Shown here: positions 23,613 through 24,770 of the stretch, piece by piece
Layout of the letters: each line of letters begins with the position of its first letter
How positions within the stretch are numbered: the stretch's first letter is position 1
Source: JBLRWS01 sp047921075
GTDB lineage: Bacteria > Bacteroidota > Rhodothermia > Balneolales > Balneolaceae
NCBI GenBank assembly: GCA_047921075.1
Contig: JBLRWS010000038.1
Span: forward strand, 1 to 24,770
Length of the DNA: 24,770 nt
Direction of reading: 5' to 3'
Translations under genes and position numbers: made by a program
Notes under the pieces: model-generated
Seen by the model: the letters and a program-made list of their open reading frames with translations, nothing else
What the model was told of the DNA's origin: nothing
The model's database searches: none

Positions 23613-24740
23613 TTGTTCACACTTAAAAAAACTTCCTCTGCTACAAAAGCGCGTATAGGCGAACTCGTAACCGACCACGGAACCATCCCCACCCCGATAT
23701 TCATGCCGGTTGGCACGGTGGGAAGTGTAAAAGCTGTAAACCAGACCGATCTCGCTGAGAAAGTAGATGCCAAAATCATTCTCGGAAACACCTACCACCT
23801 CTATTTGCGGCCGGGCAATCAGATCATGCAAGAGGCCGGCGGGTTGCACCAATTTATGAGTTGGGATCGGCCCATTTTAACCGATTCCGGCGGCTATCAG
23901 ATTTTTTCTCTTTCTGATCAGCGCGATTTAAGTGAAGAGGGGGCTGTGTTCCAAAGCCACCTCGATGGCTCCAAACATCTGTTCACACCCGAAAATGTGG
24001 TTGAAACCCAGCGTATTCTCGGCTCTGACATCATGATGATTTTGGACGAATGCCCACCCTGGCCCGCCGACAAAGAGTACGTTCACAACTCAATGGAGTT
24101 AACCCACCGCTGGGCAGCACGCGGCAGAAAGGCTTTCCTAAACAGCGAACCTATCTACGGACACAAACAGCATCAGTTTGGAATTGTGCAGGGCGGCACC
24201 CACAAGGAGCTCCGAAAAGCATCTTCTGACTTTATGAGCAACCTCGATTTTGAAGGCCTTGCCATAGGCGGGCTCAGTGTGGGCGAACCAACCGACCTGC
24301 TGTATGAGATTACCGATTTTAATACCGACCACCTTCCCACCGAAAAACCCCGCTATTTAATGGGGGTTGGAACGCCGGCCAACTTGCTGCAGTGCATTGC
24401 CCGCGGGGTGGATATGTTTGATTGCGTGATGCCCACACGAAACGCACGCAACGGCATGCTCTTTACCCGCAATGGCACGGTAAACGTACGAAATGCCAAG
24501 TGGAAAACGCACCATAAGCCGCTGGATTCCGATTTTCCGAGCGAGCTGTGCACCGGCTATTCGATGAGTTACATCCACCACCTGTTCAAAGCCAATGAAA
24601 TTTTGGGGCTTGAGCTCGCCTCCAAACACAATCTGACGTTCTATTTGTGGTTGATGAAACAGGCTCGCCAAAAGATTGACGCCGATGCGTTCCACTCGTG
24701 GTACGGGCCGATGAGTGAGGTTCTGGAGCAGCGGATTTAA
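23613..24740 (+). CDS. tgt: Queuine/preQ1 tRNA-ribosyltransferase, zinc-ligand-poor form
   Basis: A 375-residue tRNA-guanine transglycosylase that exchanges G34 of GUN anticodons for preQ1. TDSGGYQ carries catalytic Asp91, MFDCVMPTRNARNG carries nucleophile Asp270, and DECPPW (145-150) lies in the base-binding pocket. The usual CxCxxC...H zinc site is mostly lost: aligned positions are Phe308, Ser310, Cys313 and His339, so only two of four ligands remain. Bacteroidota Tgt proteins I remember also lack these cysteines, so this may be a clade trait. The start is a TTG at 23613: no ATG lies between it and the in-frame stop at 23568, and family proteins begin about here (FTLKKTS). Divergent from the sugar transferase with 49 bases between. 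Confidence 0.92.
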   Translation: MFTLKKTSSATKARIGELVTDHGTIPTPIFMPVGTVGSVKAVNQTDLAEKVDAKIILGNTYHLYLRPGNQIMQEAGGLHQFMSWDRPILTDSGGYQIFSLSDQRDLSEEGAVFQSHLDGSKHLFTPENVVETQRILGSDIMMILDECPPWPADKEYVHNSMELTHRWAARGRKAFLNSEPIYGHKQHQFGIVQGGTHKELRKASSDFMSNLDFEGLAIGGLSVGEPTDLLYEITDFNTDHLPTEKPRYLMGVGTPANLLQCIARGVDMFDCVMPTRNARNGMLFTRNGTVNVRNAKWKTHHKPLDSDFPSELCTGYSMSYIHHLFKANEILGLELASKHNLTFYLWLMKQARQKIDADAFHSWYGPMSEVLEQRI

Positions 24741-24770
24741 CTCCCCGTCTCTTTAAAACCCATCAGCGTT

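Overview
The window is a dense, roughly 50% GC stretch of bacterial chromosome. It holds 22 protein genes, one initiator tRNA and one broken tRNA copy. No gap reaches 300 bases; the longest (positions 81-338) holds the broken tRNA. Most genes lack a Shine-Dalgarno sequence, and several have upstream -7 elements of the TAnnTTTG type used by Bacteroidota and relatives. With the gene content (LpxH-like phosphoesterase, zinc-ligand-poor Tgt, paired M16 peptidases, PopT/DUF368), this suggests the FCB group, possibly a halotolerant Balneolota/Rhodothermota member. That placement is inference. I see no phage, transposase, CRISPR or toxin-antitoxin locus: this is mainly housekeeping and envelope DNA.

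Layout. 1-338: initiator tRNA-Met and, upstream of it on the same strand, a truncated copy whose D arm is replaced by a GC-rich palindrome. 339-3070: two class III aminotransferases (ornithine, then lysine) on the plus strand, probably amino-acid catabolism or proline/aminoadipate supply. 3120-7394: minus-strand run of OsmC-like protein, HAD phosphatase, PurL and an SDR oxidoreductase. 7579-9392: plus-strand pair of LpxH-like phosphoesterase and MJ1255-type glycosyltransferase overlapping by 4 bases. 9403-13640: DinB-like protein and an exported M16 peptidase pair, one catalytic and one lacking the zinc motif, with a terminator between the pair and dinB.

13837-15837: small two-cysteine membrane protein, FAD oxidoreductase and exported rhodanese, arranged convergently and divergently; dyad symmetries lie in front of the rhodanese. 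15845-19317: minus-strand tandem UspA, PopT-type undecaprenyl-phosphate transporter and an MFS permease. 19429-21345: endonuclease III followed by a Memo-family protein with an N-terminal PqqD-like domain. 21385-23563: polyprenyl-phosphate mannosyltransferase and an initiating sugar-phosphate transferase, two lipid-carrier enzymes that fit with PopT as surface-polysaccharide functions. 23613-24740: tRNA-guanine transglycosylase with a TTG start. The last 30 bases hold nothing recognisable.

The observations most worth a second look are the Memo/PqqD-like fusion, the endonuclease III with an altered cluster-cysteine pattern and hairpin, the hairpin-interrupted tRNA relic that resembles a terminator, the start-adjacent hairpin of the SDR gene, and the LpxH-like/glycosyltransferase pair. 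None amounts to a clear new defence or mobile system.
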